Below, piece by piece: positions 27,786 through 35,258 of a stretch of DNA of 64,000 nt (the first letter of the stretch is position 1; each line of letters begins with the position of its first letter). The notes below the pieces were generated by a model. It searched no databases. It was given only the letters and a program-made list of their open reading frames with translations, and was not told the origin of the DNA. The translations under genes and the position numbers were made by a program. The DNA is from a virus: positions 124,001-188,000 of IMG/VR virus record IMGVR_UViG_3300044700_000691; one strand, written 5' to 3'.

Positions 27786-28373
27786 TTAGAATTGTCCGTT
27801 TCTGGTTTCAGTATAGCTATCTGCAACGAATTGGAATGCTGTTGTATAGATTGCATCACCTTCGTATTTCAAATCCATTTCACCAGTTAAATTATCTCCG
27901 TAAACAAATACTGGAGAGAATGTGAATTCTCTATAGATATCGCCGGCTCTGTTGTGTATACCTACATAAATGTTGGCACCGTTTGGAGCATAGTCCTTTT
28001 TAAGACCTTGACGACCAGTTAATGGATCGTATACTAGGTTACCCCATGCTCTAAATTGATTGTAAATATACATTTCATTTGCGTCATTTAAGTTGACTTC
28101 AAACTCAATTGTAAGTTTTGCACCAGTTTCCTTAGGAGCTGCTGCCGCGAAATATCTTTTAGAGAATCTGTACTTTTGTTCAGCCAATGTACCGGTACCA
28201 GCTTGTTCTGGTAAACCTTTAATTGATTTTACGTGCTCAACCAATAATGGGGTAATTGTATTATTGTTGATTGATGCAGGAGGGGTAATAATTACCGTGA
28301 ACTGGTTAAGGTATAACGGTTCAAATAGATTACGACCTACTGTTGAATTTTTAAAATGTGGTAAACCTGCCAT
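27786..28373 (-). CDS. 19: Tail tube protein, gp19-like
   Basis: A 195-residue protein of the T4 gp19/phage tail tube family. The pattern is a beta strand NQFTVIITPP, a tube-forming loop region, LTIEFEVNLND, FRAWGNLVYDPLTGRQG (characteristic of the family in non-enterobacterial T4-like phages), and late strands FTFSPVFVYGD and TTAFQFVADSY. It polymerises into the inner tube inside the sheath. A late promoter lies 18 bases upstream. Confidence 0.85.
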   Translation of the reverse strand: MAGLPHFKNSTVGRNLFEPLYLNQFTVIITPPASINNNTITPLLVEHVKSIKGLPEQAGTGTLAEQKYRFSKRYFAAAAPKETGAKLTIEFEVNLNDANEMYIYNQFRAWGNLVYDPLTGRQGLKKDYAPNGANIYVGIHNRAGDIYREFTFSPVFVYGDNLTGEMDLKYEGDAIYTTAFQFVADSYTETRNGQF

Positions 28374-28390
28374 TTATATTGGACCTTTTT

Positions 28391-28401
28391 GTTTATTTAT
28401 T
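28391..28401 (-). promoter_or_regulatory. Putative late promoter for tail tube gene
   Basis: AATAAATAAAC on the minus strand, ending 18 bases before the tail tube start; it matches the motif upstream of other virion genes. Confidence 0.55.
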
Positions 28402-28408
28402 CTTTGAG

Positions 28409-29587
28409 TTATGCATTATCTCTACGCTCGTCTTCCTCCCATTTGGTAAGAAGCTTTTTAAACTCAGCTTCTTTTTGTTCTGGAGTCATGGTTTTTGTTC
28501 TATTGAACTCTAACTCATTTATTCTACGCTTTAACTCTCTTGCACTAACTTCGTTATAAGTCTTTGCGGTTTGAGTTGATGGTAGAGATTCGTTTCCAAC
28601 AATATCTAAATCTAACGTTGGAATAACTGCAACAATTAAGTTTCCAGCATAGACTGGATCATCGCTTTGAAAATCTTCAAGCTTCATATCAAAGCTTGCA
28701 CCAAATAATTTAGTTAATCTAGTAGAAGCTGGTGTAATTGAAATAGTAAATTTATCGGCGTTTGCTATTTTATCGCCGCCTAATTCCTTTAACATGTTAT
28801 TTGACATTAAATATCTAAATTTAATGTTTTTTTCGCCAGAACCTTCTTCAATCATTCGTAACTTATTTGTTTTAATAGTTACATAATAATTACAGCAGTC
28901 TTCTTCTGGTTTTTCTTCAATTGTACACTCTTTTTCAACTTCCTCTAGCGTTTTGTATGGGCCAGACGCAAGTTTTATCTTACCCTTAGCTTCAATATCA
29001 GTTCCAATTAAAGATTCTATAGTTGGAGCAGTTTCGCCAGACTTAACCTCGATTGTATGTATTACTTTATTCTCGTCTTCCATTGTTAAACAATAAAAAA
29101 GAGATTCGGCCGGAGCCGGTAGCAATTTTTGATCTTCTGGATCTTCTTTTGTATATTGAGCTGCATCATATGGAATAGTTGCAGGCAAGCCTGGTTTTTG
29201 TATAACAGCAGGTAGTCCTGGTTTTTGAGTAACTGCAGGCAATCCAGGTTTCTGAATAGTCGCAAGTTCCTTACTTCCTTGAACAGCAGGTAGATTAGAT
29301 CCTCCGGCTGGAAGCTCAAGAGCTTCGTTTTTAGTAGACTTGCTCTTCTTTTCATTAACATAACCACAAATAACTTTGTGTATTGCAAGTAAAAGGTCAC
29401 GTATTTTATCTGCACCTGTATACTTTACATAGGTAGAATTTCCATAGGCATCTACAAAATCTAGGTCAGGGTACACATTAAAGTTGTGCAAAACGGTTTT
29501 TTGATCGTTTTGGTTCCAAACTGGCTCGCAGTCTTTAACTTGCCATTTAAGTTCGTGACTTTGAAAAATTTCGCAGATTACTCCCAT
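28409..29587 (-). CDS. Hypothetical protein with PGLPA repeats
   Basis: A 392-residue protein. About residues 1-75 form an N-terminal domain. A Pro-rich linker holds three 9-residue copies of QKPGLPAVx (residues 112-138). Then come a middle domain with CCNYYVTI and a helical, highly charged C-terminus (LKRRINELEFNRTKT, then KLLTKWEEDERRD). There is no known catalytic motif. It lies between the tail tube gene and a tagged protein and is probably a virion or assembly protein. Confidence 0.55.
   Translation of the reverse strand: MGVICEIFQSHELKWQVKDCEPVWNQNDQKTVLHNFNVYPDLDFVDAYGNSTYVKYTGADKIRDLLLAIHKVICGYVNEKKSKSTKNEALELPAGGSNLPAVQGSKELATIQKPGLPAVTQKPGLPAVIQKPGLPATIPYDAAQYTKEDPEDQKLLPAPAESLFYCLTMEDENKVIHTIEVKSGETAPTIESLIGTDIEAKGKIKLASGPYKTLEEVEKECTIEEKPEEDCCNYYVTIKTNKLRMIEEGSGEKNIKFRYLMSNNMLKELGGDKIANADKFTISITPASTRLTKLFGASFDMKLEDFQSDDPVYAGNLIVAVIPTLDLDIVGNESLPSTQTAKTYNEVSARELKRRINELEFNRTKTMTPEQKEAEFKKLLTKWEEDERRDNA
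29174..29254 (-). repeat. Three tandem 27-bp repeats encoding QKPGLPAV
   Basis: Three in-frame copies of a 9-codon unit form a proline-rich hinge in the 392-residue protein. Protein repeats are near identical. Confidence 0.8.
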
Positions 29588-29591
29588 TTAA

Positions 29592-30077
29592 TTATGCTTG
29601 TGGTTTTTCTCCTCTAAAGGCTTTACCTTTATTGGAATCTTTTCTTTCTGGATCAACTGTTTTATAGTTTGCCCAAATTTCATTGTATATTCGACAGCTT
29701 GCTCCCATAAAATTAATAATGCCGACAAATTTCTTACGATCATCGCCAGTCATCTTGGAAACTTTTCTTCCAATACGTCGAGCATCGTCAAGATCTAATT
29801 CTTCTTCGTCATCTTTACCAACTAATTCTTTAAGAGAATTTCTTTTCTTTTCATTTAGTTGAATAAAAGACTCAAACGTCATTGATCTTGAGTCTTCAGC
29901 ATATGCTGACTCATGGTCAGCTGCATATGATTCAAATCGATCAAGCTCGTCGCCAGTCATTAGACCAGTTGCATACATAACAAATCTTTCATAAAGATCT
30001 GCTCTTTCCTGCATAGGAATACCTGCTTCATCCATATATTGAATTATGCTAGGAGGTACGCTTAGTGTAATCCTCAT
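29592..30077 (-). CDS. Hypothetical protein with internal tag-like motif
   Basis: A 161-residue protein. The N-terminus (ITLSVPPSIIQYMDEAGIP) looks like a short helical bundle. At residues 66-76 the sequence MTFESFIQLNE matches the head-targeting/cleavage tag, so prohead protease cleavage would release a C-terminal 85-residue domain (KKRNSLKELV onward). It lies between the repeat-rich tagged protein and the 392-residue protein on the minus strand. Function is unknown; head localisation is inferred. Confidence 0.55.
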   Translation of the reverse strand: MRITLSVPPSIIQYMDEAGIPMQERADLYERFVMYATGLMTGDELDRFESYAADHESAYAEDSRSMTFESFIQLNEKKRNSLKELVGKDDEEELDLDDARRIGRKVSKMTGDDRKKFVGIINFMGASCRIYNEIWANYKTVDPERKDSNKGKAFRGEKPQA

Positions 30078-30088
30078 CGAGTTTTTAA

Positions 30089-30442
30089 TTATTTTTGTTT
30101 GCTAGCCATCTTAGGATCAACTGACTTAGTGATAGCTGTACCTTTAATAACTAATTTGCCAAATGCTGGATCAACTGACTTAGTGATAGCTTTACCTTTA
30201 GGCGCAGCTTCTGCTAAGTTTTGGTTAACAGACTTAGTGATTTTAGCACCTTTAGCGGCTTTAAGATCAGTCATTTTAGTGTCAACTGATTTTTTAATGC
30301 TAGAACCTTTAGGCATATCTAATTTAGCCATTTTAGGATCAACGCTTTTTCCTAATCTAGAACCTGCAGCAGGCATAGATGCTAAGTTTTGGTTAACTTT
30401 TTCAGTTAGGAATTCTGTGTAAGACAATACTTGGTTTGCCAT
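30089..30442 (-). CDS. Tagged, lysine-rich repeat protein (putative internal head protein)
   Basis: A 117-residue protein beginning VLSYTEFLTEK, an excellent match to the T4 capsid targeting sequence pattern. After the tag come about six 18-19-residue repeats centred on KSVDPKM or KSVNQNL (Lys at residues 15, 32, 51, 70, 88, 106). The mature protein would be small, strongly basic and repetitive, which suits DNA binding inside the capsid, like T4 internal proteins. A terminator-bounded leader of about 150 bases with a late-promoter motif precedes it, so it can be expressed separately from the capsid gene. Confidence 0.65.
   Translation of the reverse strand: MANQVLSYTEFLTEKVNQNLASMPAAGSRLGKSVDPKMAKLDMPKGSSIKKSVDTKMTDLKAAKGAKITKSVNQNLAEAAPKGKAITKSVDPAFGKLVIKGTAITKSVDPKMASKQK
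30092..30400 (-). repeat. Tandem 54-57-bp repeats encoding KSVDPKM units
   Basis: Five clear and one partial in-frame repeat in the 117-residue basic protein; the DNA alternates similar phrases such as gatcaactgacttagtgatagc on the plus strand. Confidence 0.8.
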
Positions 30443-30625
30443 TTCATTGTTTCATTTTTTTAATTACTCGATCTTCTCTGATCACTCCTGGTCTCTCCAA
30501 TCCTGTAATATGAGTATTCATATTAAAAATAAGTTAAGGCCGTTAGAGGGTCTCAGATTAAATAGTTGTTATAATTACCTAATTAGACAATTATTTTAGT
30601 TATTTATCTGACCTCTTAAAATAAG
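30443..30625 (-). other. Leader region of the basic repeat protein
   Basis: About 180 bases with no gene. It holds a late-promoter-like ATAAATAAC (30599-30607), a small hairpin AATATGA/TCATATT near 30508-30525, and an A-rich segment before the ATG. The leader is long compared with the 13-26 bases at other late genes here. Confidence 0.5.
30599..30607 (-). promoter_or_regulatory. Putative late promoter upstream of repeat protein
   Basis: ATAAATAAC on the minus strand, just after the capsid gene terminator, about 157 bases before the next start. Confidence 0.45.
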
Positions 30626-30647
30626 AAAGCCCTCCGAAGAGGGCTTT
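30626..30647 (-). terminator. Intrinsic terminator of major capsid gene
   Basis: On the minus strand a perfect 9-bp stem AAAGCCCTC/GAGGGCTTT closes a TTCG tetraloop, followed by a T-rich tail. It is 30 bases beyond the capsid gene stop. Confidence 0.92.
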
Positions 30648-30676
30648 ACTTTATTGAGATATTAATCTATTAAAGA

Positions 30677-32266
30677 CTAAGCAACATACTCACCAGTTAA
30701 GTGTTTAACACCCGTTGCATTAGCACCGTCAACAATATTAAATTGTACGTACTGAGTTTGTGGATGCCATCCAGCTTCAACTAGAGCATATCTTGACTTC
30801 ATTCCGATTTTCGGAGAGAATGTACCCTCTGAAATAGTTTGAAGAGATTCAGCCATGATGTAAGGCATGAATTTAAGTCCTGGCTCTTCGTCAGCACCTT
30901 TACGTCCGATAAGAACAGTGTTGTTATCAAAACGTAAGTTTGGATCAACATAGATAGTTAAACCGTGAACTTTACCAGCAGGGTAAAGAGTTCCAGCAGT
31001 AGAACCTAAATCATTGTTGAATGGAGCGATTGAATAACCAGCAGCATCAGCCATAGCAGATGCAACTTTAGCAGAAACTACTGCGAAAGTACCAGCTCCG
31101 AAACGAGCTCTGTGATAAATTAAGTTAGCAGATTCAAGAATCTTAGTAACTAATTTTCTTTGAGAAGTCGTTACGTTTTCAAAAGTACCAGAACCTGGTT
31201 GAACGTTAACGTTAGCAACATAACCTTCAGTTGCGTTAGCAAGTGTAGCATTAGTTGTAGCTAAGTTTTTAACTTTAGAAACGATTTCTTTGTTGATTGT
31301 TTGAGCAAGCTCATTAACAGCAACGTTCTCCAACATAGAGATTGCATCGAAATTCCAAACTCTGTTAAGATCTTGGATTTGTTCAACAGTTGCAGAGATA
31401 GAAACTTGAGAAGTTTTAGCCTCAACGAACTTAGTAAACATTTTAAGACCCATTTGACGGAATTTAGAACCTTCACCAGCTGCTCTATCCATAGATTGAG
31501 TATACTCATTTCCAGAAAGGAAAGGACCAGAGAAATCTGTGTGAGCTTCAGTTGAAGTCGAAGTGAATCCAGAGATGTGGTTTTCTAAAGCAGATACTAA
31601 ATCAACTTTGTTAGCCGCATCTAAAGTTACACTGTTTAACACTTTACCAGCACCTAAGTAAGTAGCTAAAGTGATAGAATCATCAGAAGTAACTACTTTG
31701 AAGATCAATTGACCGTCAATACGTGAAGCACCTACGAATTGTAGTGTAAGTACTGCAGCTGTTCCAGCTCCATCACCATCAACTGTGTACTCAGTACCAG
31801 CTGTGAATGTAGCCTTTTCACCTGTAGTGAAATCAGCGATTTTGATCAAATATGGTTCGAATTCAGTACCTAAGTTACCACCTTGGTAAACATAATCTAG
31901 GTAAGGAAGGAAACCAACTGGAGAGTCCATAGGAACTACACCAACTAGGTCGAAACCAATTGTTTTTGCTGCTACTTGAATAGCAACTGGCAATAAACTT
32001 GGGAATTTATCACCTGAACCGTTTGCACCTGTTGTAGGAGCTAATGGGTTACCGATTCCACTGATAGAACCTGGTTGTTGATAGAATAAGCCTGGAGCAA
32101 CTGTAGCTTCATTGATTGAACCTGCGTTTTCGAACATTGCGTGATAGTGGCAATAATCTACTAACCAAGGACGTGAATCTGCGTTTACACCATAGCTTTC
32201 TAAAACTGGAGCCCAAGTTGACTTAATCGAAGAATCGTTTAGTCTTTTAAATACTTTTGTAGACAT
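30677..32266 (-). CDS. 23: Major capsid protein, gp23-like
   Basis: A 529-residue HK97-fold capsid protein; T4 gp23 has 521. N-terminal residues 1-53 look like a propeptide ending in the prohead protease consensus I-N-E|A (residues 51-54). T4-like signatures include FDLVGVVPMDSPVGFLPYLDYVY and the C-terminal region GRKGADEEPGLKFMPYIMAESLQTIS. After cleavage the mature N-terminus would begin with a Gly/Pro-rich arm (residues 54-90) that is also found at the end of the 537-residue protein at 44413. It lies 17 bases after the protease-scaffold gene and ends at a strong terminator. The phage GroES probably assists its folding. Confidence 0.93.
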   Translation of the reverse strand: MSTKVFKRLNDSSIKSTWAPVLESYGVNADSRPWLVDYCHYHAMFENAGSINEATVAPGLFYQQPGSISGIGNPLAPTTGANGSGDKFPSLLPVAIQVAAKTIGFDLVGVVPMDSPVGFLPYLDYVYQGGNLGTEFEPYLIKIADFTTGEKATFTAGTEYTVDGDGAGTAAVLTLQFVGASRIDGQLIFKVVTSDDSITLATYLGAGKVLNSVTLDAANKVDLVSALENHISGFTSTSTEAHTDFSGPFLSGNEYTQSMDRAAGEGSKFRQMGLKMFTKFVEAKTSQVSISATVEQIQDLNRVWNFDAISMLENVAVNELAQTINKEIVSKVKNLATTNATLANATEGYVANVNVQPGSGTFENVTTSQRKLVTKILESANLIYHRARFGAGTFAVVSAKVASAMADAAGYSIAPFNNDLGSTAGTLYPAGKVHGLTIYVDPNLRFDNNTVLIGRKGADEEPGLKFMPYIMAESLQTISEGTFSPKIGMKSRYALVEAGWHPQTQYVQFNIVDGANATGVKHLTGEYVA

Positions 32267-32283
32267 TTTGTTTTAAAAATTTT

Positions 32284-33630
32284 TTAGTTTTGTGCTCTTC
32301 TTTTTAGAGCGTCGAGGTATGTGTTACCATAGCCTCTTTGATGTTCCGCAACTTTCTCAATCGAGATAAAACCTTCTCTACCTTGGCTTTCGTTGATGTG
32401 TTGCGCATTTTTATTTTGTTTTTCGAAATAAATTCTTTCATTAATTCCTCTTAGATCTCTGCTCTCCCAGAAGTTTTTAACTTGGTAAGGAGTGTTAAGA
32501 ACAGTTAGGGAAGCTTGTGCTTCTAAGCGGCTCTTTTCTGCAGGGGTCATGCTTTCAAAAATATCTTTGAATTTAGTAGGCATGAATTTGATTAAGGTAG
32601 GAACGTTTTCTTGTTGTTTGTTAAGAACTGACTCAATAATTTGGATAACGTCTTCTTCTTTAAAATAAACTGCTCCAGAAAGAGCTTCTATAATAGCAGT
32701 TTTTTGTGTTTGATCTAAATTAAAGAATCTTGATTTATTATCTTCGTTAAGAAGTTTTAGGAATGGATATCTGCTTTCTAATACAGATTTAGCTGAGTTA
32801 TCTTTAATATGCTTAACAATTGCATTTACTGAACCAACTATATCGTTAACTTTAGAACCTTCAGCAACTTGGTAGTTTACTGATTCGTCTAATTTTTCGA
32901 TTTGGCTAAATGCAGAGGCAGATTTGGTAGAAAGACCAGATTTACCGTCATTTAGTGATTCTGCAATATACTCAGAATATTTAATTCCTTTTTCAAGGTT
33001 TTCAGCAAGATAATTAGCGTAACCAACTGAGTGCTTTAAGTTTTCAGCAACGTATTCAGTGTATCTGATACCTTGTTCTGATTTTTCAGCAACATACTCA
33101 GTGTATTGAATTCCTTTATCAAGGTTTTCTGCTAAGTATTCTGTGTACTTAATATTTTTGTTTACGTTTTCTGCGATATGCTCAGAGTAATCAATTGCAT
33201 TATTTAAGTTTTCGCCAACGTATTCAGAGTAACCGATACCTTGTTCAACTTTTTCAGCAAGATAATCCGAGTAATCGATTACCTTATTAACTTTCTCAGC
33301 AACATGCTCAGAATAGTCAATTGATTTGTTTAACATGCCAGAAAGGTAATTGTTATATTCAATTACTTTGCCAAGCTCGCTTGAAAGATAGTTAACGTAC
33401 TCAACTAATTGGTTATTAGTTGCAGGTGTGTTTTCTTCTTCAGCATTTAGATCTGTAACCAAATTCGGATCTTCATCTGTTTGGTCTTCTTCGGTAACTG
33501 CGAAGTTATCAACCATTTTATCTACACTCTCCTTAAGAGAATCAAACTTGCCTTTAACAAGTTCAGAATATTGGTTGAACGCTTCTTTCGTTACAAACTC
33601 ATTAGTCATGTGTTTGTTATTATTTTCCAT
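32284..33630 (-). CDS. 22: Possible nested scaffold-only product (internal start)
   Basis: An in-frame ATG (Met229 of the fusion) is preceded 19 bases upstream by ATAAATAAT, the late-promoter motif at the spacing used by other late genes. It would yield a 448-residue scaffold with all eleven repeats but no protease, like lambda C/Nu3, giving the excess of scaffold over protease that assembly needs. This is inference from sequence only; the motif might be chance because it also encodes residues of the fusion. Confidence 0.4.
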   Translation of the reverse strand: MENNNKHMTNEFVTKEAFNQYSELVKGKFDSLKESVDKMVDNFAVTEEDQTDEDPNLVTDLNAEEENTPATNNQLVEYVNYLSSELGKVIEYNNYLSGMLNKSIDYSEHVAEKVNKVIDYSDYLAEKVEQGIGYSEYVGENLNNAIDYSEHIAENVNKNIKYTEYLAENLDKGIQYTEYVAEKSEQGIRYTEYVAENLKHSVGYANYLAENLEKGIKYSEYIAESLNDGKSGLSTKSASAFSQIEKLDESVNYQVAEGSKVNDIVGSVNAIVKHIKDNSAKSVLESRYPFLKLLNEDNKSRFFNLDQTQKTAIIEALSGAVYFKEEDVIQIIESVLNKQQENVPTLIKFMPTKFKDIFESMTPAEKSRLEAQASLTVLNTPYQVKNFWESRDLRGINERIYFEKQNKNAQHINESQGREGFISIEKVAEHQRGYGNTYLDALKRRAQN

Positions 33631-34314
33631 AGGTTTTACTATCTCTTCATTATTTATCTTATAAACTTTGATCGATTCTGCGAGGTTTAAGCTTTCAGAA
33701 ATATCTACCAATTTGTTTATAATTGAGCTTGATTTAATATTATCCAAAGATTCGAAAAGCATAGAATAATTGCTTTGGAAACTTTCGTTAACTGATCTTC
33801 TAAGAACTGCTTCGCTAAAACCAGGCTCAGCGACTAAGTCGTATGTGAATATTCTTTGGATTTTTACTTTACCCTCATTTGCTACTTGACCAGCAGCTCT
33901 TGAAGAGGTTGAAATTGTACAGCCTGACTCAACTAGAGTTTTTGCAATCTGACCAGCCGGTGTATTTAGCAGACGTACTTTAATTTTTACGTTATTAGAA
34001 TCTTGATCGTACCATAATTTCTCAATTACGTGAGAAACATTCTTAAGTGAAACATCAAAATTTTGTGGATGATCTAACTCACCAAATAGTTGACCCTTTT
34101 CGATTTTCTCGTTTAGGTATTCTAGGTGTGGAAGATACTCAGCTTTTTCGTAGATTCGGTTGTTGTTATTCTTTGTGTCAAATACTGCACAAACCCCTTC
34201 CATAACAATGTCACCATTCTCTGACTTAACTGTGTTTAGACCTTCATTTACTCTTTCAATAATGAAGAGCATATCTGAGGTATTTGTAATTTCGTTTACG
34301 TCTGTAAGGACCAC
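32284..34314 (-). CDS. 21: Prohead protease-scaffold fusion (gp21-gp22-like) with 14-residue repeats
   Basis: A 676-residue fusion, GTG start. Residues 1-175 are a gp21-type prohead serine protease: GELDHP with catalytic His82, and the CTISTSSRA serine region (about 135-138). T4 gp21 is 212 residues. After a likely self-cleavage site (SVNE|S, about 177) comes a helical scaffold. Residues 303-456 contain eleven uninterrupted 14-residue repeats with core [IV]xY[ST]EY[VLI]AE[NK]. Fourteen residues equal two heptads, so a coiled coil is likely. The repeat core matches the head-targeting tags on many other proteins in this genome. The C-terminal 220 residues are helical and gp22-like. A late promoter lies 20 bases upstream, and the capsid gene follows. 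Confidence 0.88.
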   Translation of the reverse strand: MVLTDVNEITNTSDMLFIIERVNEGLNTVKSENGDIVMEGVCAVFDTKNNNNRIYEKAEYLPHLEYLNEKIEKGQLFGELDHPQNFDVSLKNVSHVIEKLWYDQDSNNVKIKVRLLNTPAGQIAKTLVESGCTISTSSRAAGQVANEGKVKIQRIFTYDLVAEPGFSEAVLRRSVNESFQSNYSMLFESLDNIKSSSIINKLVDISESLNLAESIKVYKINNEEIVKPMENNNKHMTNEFVTKEAFNQYSELVKGKFDSLKESVDKMVDNFAVTEEDQTDEDPNLVTDLNAEEENTPATNNQLVEYVNYLSSELGKVIEYNNYLSGMLNKSIDYSEHVAEKVNKVIDYSDYLAEKVEQGIGYSEYVGENLNNAIDYSEHIAENVNKNIKYTEYLAENLDKGIQYTEYVAEKSEQGIRYTEYVAENLKHSVGYANYLAENLEKGIKYSEYIAESLNDGKSGLSTKSASAFSQIEKLDESVNYQVAEGSKVNDIVGSVNAIVKHIKDNSAKSVLESRYPFLKLLNEDNKSRFFNLDQTQKTAIIEALSGAVYFKEEDVIQIIESVLNKQQENVPTLIKFMPTKFKDIFESMTPAEKSRLEAQASLTVLNTPYQVKNFWESRDLRGINERIYFEKQNKNAQHINESQGREGFISIEKVAEHQRGYGNTYLDALKRRAQN
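32947..33408 (-). repeat. Eleven tandem 42-bp repeats in scaffold coding region
   Basis: Residues 303-456 of the protease-scaffold fusion read as eleven 14-residue units in perfect register. Examples are SIDYSEHVAEKVNK, NIKYTEYLAENLDK and GIQYTEYVAEKSEQ. The first two units are the most diverged. Confidence 0.95.
33649..33657 (-). promoter_or_regulatory. Possible internal late promoter for scaffold-only product
   Basis: ATAAATAAT on the minus strand inside the protease-scaffold gene, 19 bases before the in-frame ATG at 33630. Confidence 0.35.
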
Positions 34315-34333
34315 GTTGCCTGATTTTTTTTAT

Positions 34334-34341
34334 TATTTATA
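34334..34341 (-). promoter_or_regulatory. Putative late promoter for prohead genes
   Basis: TATAAATA, an exact match to the T4 late promoter box, on the minus strand, 20 bases before the GTG start of the protease-scaffold gene. Confidence 0.7.
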
Positions 34342-34367
34342 TCGTATCAGTACAAATAATTTATAAC

Positions 34368-34386
34368 AGATGACAACTTGTCATCT
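34368..34386 (-). terminator. Hairpin at the end of the dnaJ-like gene
   Basis: AGATGACAA and TTGTCATCT are perfect inverted arms around one base, overlapping the dnaJ-like stop codon. There is no long T-run, so it may be a weak terminator or processing site. Confidence 0.45.
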
Positions 34387-35239
34387 ATATAGTTTTATTT
34401 ATTAAGCGTAGTAGGTCCTGCTTCTCGAGATCAGTTAGTTTATCAAAATTAGGTACCCTTGTATGAATTTTAAAGACATATGCACCTTTATTTTGAAACC
34501 CAGTAGCTAATCCTCGGCCTGGAATGGTTATTTGAATATCGCTAAAGGACTTAGCGCTAAGAGATTTTATCTTAAATTTTGTGCCAGACACAGATTTAAA
34601 GATTAGATTTTCAATATTAATTAACTCGGTTAAGTCTACTTCTCTGTTATCTATAATATTACCGGCTGCATCCATAACAATACCAGATGGTATTACTATT
34701 TCTAATAGGACATATAGATTACCAATAAATGTGCGATTAAACATTGCACCTCCACCAAGTTTACCAGTATTTCCCATATTTTGGAAAGTTAATCTAGAAA
34801 ATGCTCGATTACCATCAAAAATTAATTGGTGTTTGGTTTTGTCTGGGCTAAGCTCTACACTAAAACGATTTGGGGTAGACTCGCCCTTTTTATTATAGAC
34901 TACTTCAATAGTCTTACCAGTTAAAAGGTCTTTAAGATCGATTTTTTGATTAACTACTATATCAAGATCAATACCCCAATTTTGGGTAAAAATATCGGTT
35001 GAGCCAAATCCGCTAAACATGTCACGAAGGTCCTCAAAGTTAGCACCGCCTTTATCGTAACCTTTACGCTTTTCTACATCTCCTAATACACCATAAGCTT
35101 CGGCGATTTCCTTAAATTTGGAATCACCGTCAGGATTTTTATCAGGGTGATATTTAATGGCAAGTTTTCGATATGCCTTTTTAATATCTGCCTGATTGCA
35201 TCCGCGCTCAACTTCTAGTATATTATAATAGTCTTTCAC
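34385..35239 (-). CDS. DnaJ-like J-domain co-chaperone
   Basis: 284 residues. A canonical J domain occupies residues 1-65, with HPD at 31-33 ([12 protein letters not shown]), the motif that stimulates Hsp70/DnaK ATPase. A short G/F-like region (DMFSGFGS) follows, then a DnaJ C-terminal substrate-binding domain ([19 protein letters not shown], then the second beta subdomain). The zinc-finger CxxCxGxG repeats are absent, so it is a CbpA-like class II protein. It would recruit host DnaK to phage proteins. It lies between the spike gene and the prohead operon, suggesting a role in virion assembly. Confidence 0.92.
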   Translation of the reverse strand: MKDYYNILEVERGCNQADIKKAYRKLAIKYHPDKNPDGDSKFKEIAEAYGVLGDVEKRKGYDKGGANFEDLRDMFSGFGSTDIFTQNWGIDLDIVVNQKIDLKDLLTGKTIEVVYNKKGESTPNRFSVELSPDKTKHQLIFDGNRAFSRLTFQNMGNTGKLGGGAMFNRTFIGNLYVLLEIVIPSGIVMDAAGNIIDNREVDLTELINIENLIFKSVSGTKFKIKSLSAKSFSDIQITIPGRGLATGFQNKGAYVFKIHTRVPNFDKLTDLEKQDLLRLINKTI

Positions 35240-35258
35240 TATAATTAATATACCTAAA

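Noticed and set aside
30092-30400. Mobile element or integrase-related repeats
   Set aside because: The repeats are confined to one small reading frame; no transposase, recombinase or attachment site is seen in the window.
30443-30676. tRNA or small RNA gene in the gap downstream of the capsid gene
   Set aside because: No cloverleaf is seen; the region is explained by a terminator, a promoter and a leader.
32947-33408. CRISPR-like array (regular 42-bp periodicity)
   Set aside because: The repeats are in frame, have no unique spacers, and encode a scaffold coiled coil.
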